Below the pieces are notes generated by a model. It was not told the origin of the DNA. It was given only the letters and a program-made list of their open reading frames with translations, and did no database searches. A stretch of DNA of 64,000 nt from Neobacillus cucumis (GTDB lineage: Bacteria > Bacillota > Bacilli > Bacillales_B > DSM-18226). This document shows positions 63,128-64,000 of the stretch, one piece after another. The DNA is taken from the NCBI RefSeq assembly GCF_023715505.1, contig NZ_JAMBOH010000008.1:124001-188000 (forward strand), in the 5' to 3' direction. Each line of letters starts with the position of its first letter. Position 1 is the stretch's first letter. The position numbers were made by a program, and so were the translations under genes.

Positions 63128-64000
63128 GTTACCACCTCGAATAGAACTGCTACTCCGATTCCTCCACCACTCCCAATCGCCGCTAGTACATATTTGATAT
63201 CCTTTCTTCTTTGTACTTCATAGAAAAGCCTCGTGATCATGATACTTCCCGAAGCTCCATAAGGATGTCCTAGTGTTAAAGCTCCTCCGCTAACATTTAA
63301 CTTGCTATAAGAAATAGAAAGTTCTTTTGTACAGGCAACAATCTTAGAGGAGAAAGCTTCGTTTATTTCAATTAGGTCAATGTCCTCAATGGTTAACTGG
63401 TTCCTTTTTATTAAGGCTTGAATAGCCGGAATAGGGGATTCTCCTGGATAATTCGGAAGTACACCTGAGACTTCACTATCCAAAAATCGTAAAATAGGCT
63501 GGAATCCATTATTTAATGCCATGTTTTCTTCCATGACAAGTACAGCTGAAGCCCCGTCATGTATCCCACAGCTGTTCGCTGCAGTAACTGTACCGTTCTT
63601 TTTAAATATAGGCTTCATCCTGTTTAAAAGTACTTCCATCTTTCTTTTCCTAAAAAATTCTTCATCTCGGTAGAAATTTCCAATTCGAATGATCTCTTGA
63701 TTAAAATATCCTTTTTCATAAGCTTCCCAGCTGCGTTTATAACTTAATAGTGCATACTCATCCTGTATTTCCTTTGAAATAGCATATTTTTCAGCCACAT
63801 ATTCGGCTGCAACCCCCATATCTGGATCGCCAATTTTTTCAGGAGAAAATCTTGCTCTGGCTGGAAACGGAGAGGTACTCGTACTTTCTACACCACCAGC
63901 AATATAACAACGGCCAGCTCCGCCTTGGACAAAGTAACATGCCATTCGAATCGCTTCTAATCCTGCACTACATTGACGGTCAATTGTGATTCCCGGTACA
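63124..64000 (-). CDS. Thiolase family protein, 5' end beyond the window
   Basis: At least 291 residues of an acyl-CoA acetyltransferase. The nucleophile motif is ITIDRQCSAGLEAIRMACYF near the right edge; EINEAFSSKIVACTKEL and SGGALTLGHPYGASGSIMIT follow. The second catalytic Cys, normally in L-C-x-G-G-G, is replaced: the sequence is AAIGSGGGIGVAV, with Gly at that place. Claisen condensation or thiolysis may therefore be altered. The frame is open to the last base. It is cotranscribed with the two MaoC-type genes, a likely beta-oxidation or polyketide-like degradation module. Confidence 0.82.
   Translation of the reverse strand, partial: VPGITIDRQCSAGLEAIRMACYFVQGGAGRCYIAGGVESTSTSPFPARARFSPEKIGDPDMGVAAEYVAEKYAISKEIQDEYALLSYKRSWEAYEKGYFNQEIIRIGNFYRDEEFFRKRKMEVLLNRMKPIFKKNGTVTAANSCGIHDGASAVLVMEENMALNNGFQPILRFLDSEVSGVLPNYPGESPIPAIQALIKRNQLTIEDIDLIEINEAFSSKIVACTKELSISYSKLNVSGGALTLGHPYGASGSIMITRLFYEVQRRKDIKYVLAAIGSGGGIGVAVLFEVVT

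Overview
The window reads as chromosomal DNA of a low-GC, spore-forming Bacillaceae (Neobacillus/Bacillus-like). The evidence is the gene complement (RsbQ/RsbP, a YhcN/YlaJ sporulation lipoprotein, NiaP, NasB/NasC, NagP/NagA/NagB/NagR, PepT, a DUF4023-type small protein), AGGAGG-type ribosome binding sites, frequent TTG/GTG starts and many dispersed Bacillaceae intergenic repeats. No rRNA, tRNA, CRISPR array, phage or intact insertion sequence was recognised. The species cannot be fixed from the sequence alone.

Layout. 1-3.2 kb: end of a branched-chain amino-acid uptake operon (livH partial, binding lipoprotein) and a nicotinate-type MFS transporter. 3.4-7.5 kb: a 52-bp tandem repeat array downstream of a heterodimeric ABC exporter. 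7.7-11.7 kb: ASCH protein, GMC oxidoreductase plus Tat-exported small subunit, and a sporulation lipoprotein, interspersed with copies of a dispersed repeat. 11.7-16.9 kb: autoregulated TetR/ABC-permease pair without an ATPase, NERD protein, a second tandem repeat, pepT and a phosphotransferase. 17.0-20.8 kb: a ParM-like actin and ParR-like adaptor with an iteron-like centromere and a second, diverged orphan copy of that centromere region. 20.8-26.8 kb: RluF-type pseudouridine synthase, GNAT enzyme, and a fructoselysine cluster (broken frlC, frlA, frlB, frlD, frlR) with two matching promoter/operator sites. 26.9-29.8 kb: a candidate structured RNA of about 420 nt, then carboxynorspermidine dehydrogenase and decarboxylase. 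29.8-33.5 kb: AraC regulator divergent from a GH2 glycosidase. 33.5-39.7 kb: assimilatory nitrate reductase genes divergent from a nitrate transporter, with a TnrA-type box. 39.7-47.5 kb: amine oxidase, L,D-transpeptidase, an EndoU-type ribonuclease homologue, aldo-keto reductase, epimerase and GH43 enzyme. 47.7-51.9 kb: rsbQ-rsbP (energy-stress input to sigma B), an oxidoreductase and an SDR. 52.0-56.9 kb: N-acetylglucosamine regulon with two NagR sites between nagP and nagABR. 57-64 kb: LacI and Lrp regulators, an MBL-fold hydrolase, a LysM/3D wall protein, a LysR regulator, a 50-aa protein, and a MaoC/thiolase operon running off the end.

The most unusual items are the chromosomal ParM/ParR locus with a duplicated centromere-like region (17.2-20.7 kb), the structured RNA candidate (26.9-27.3 kb), the stand-alone EndoU-like protein (43.6 kb) and two unexplained tandem repeat arrays. 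All calls were made by reading the sequence; no database search was run.
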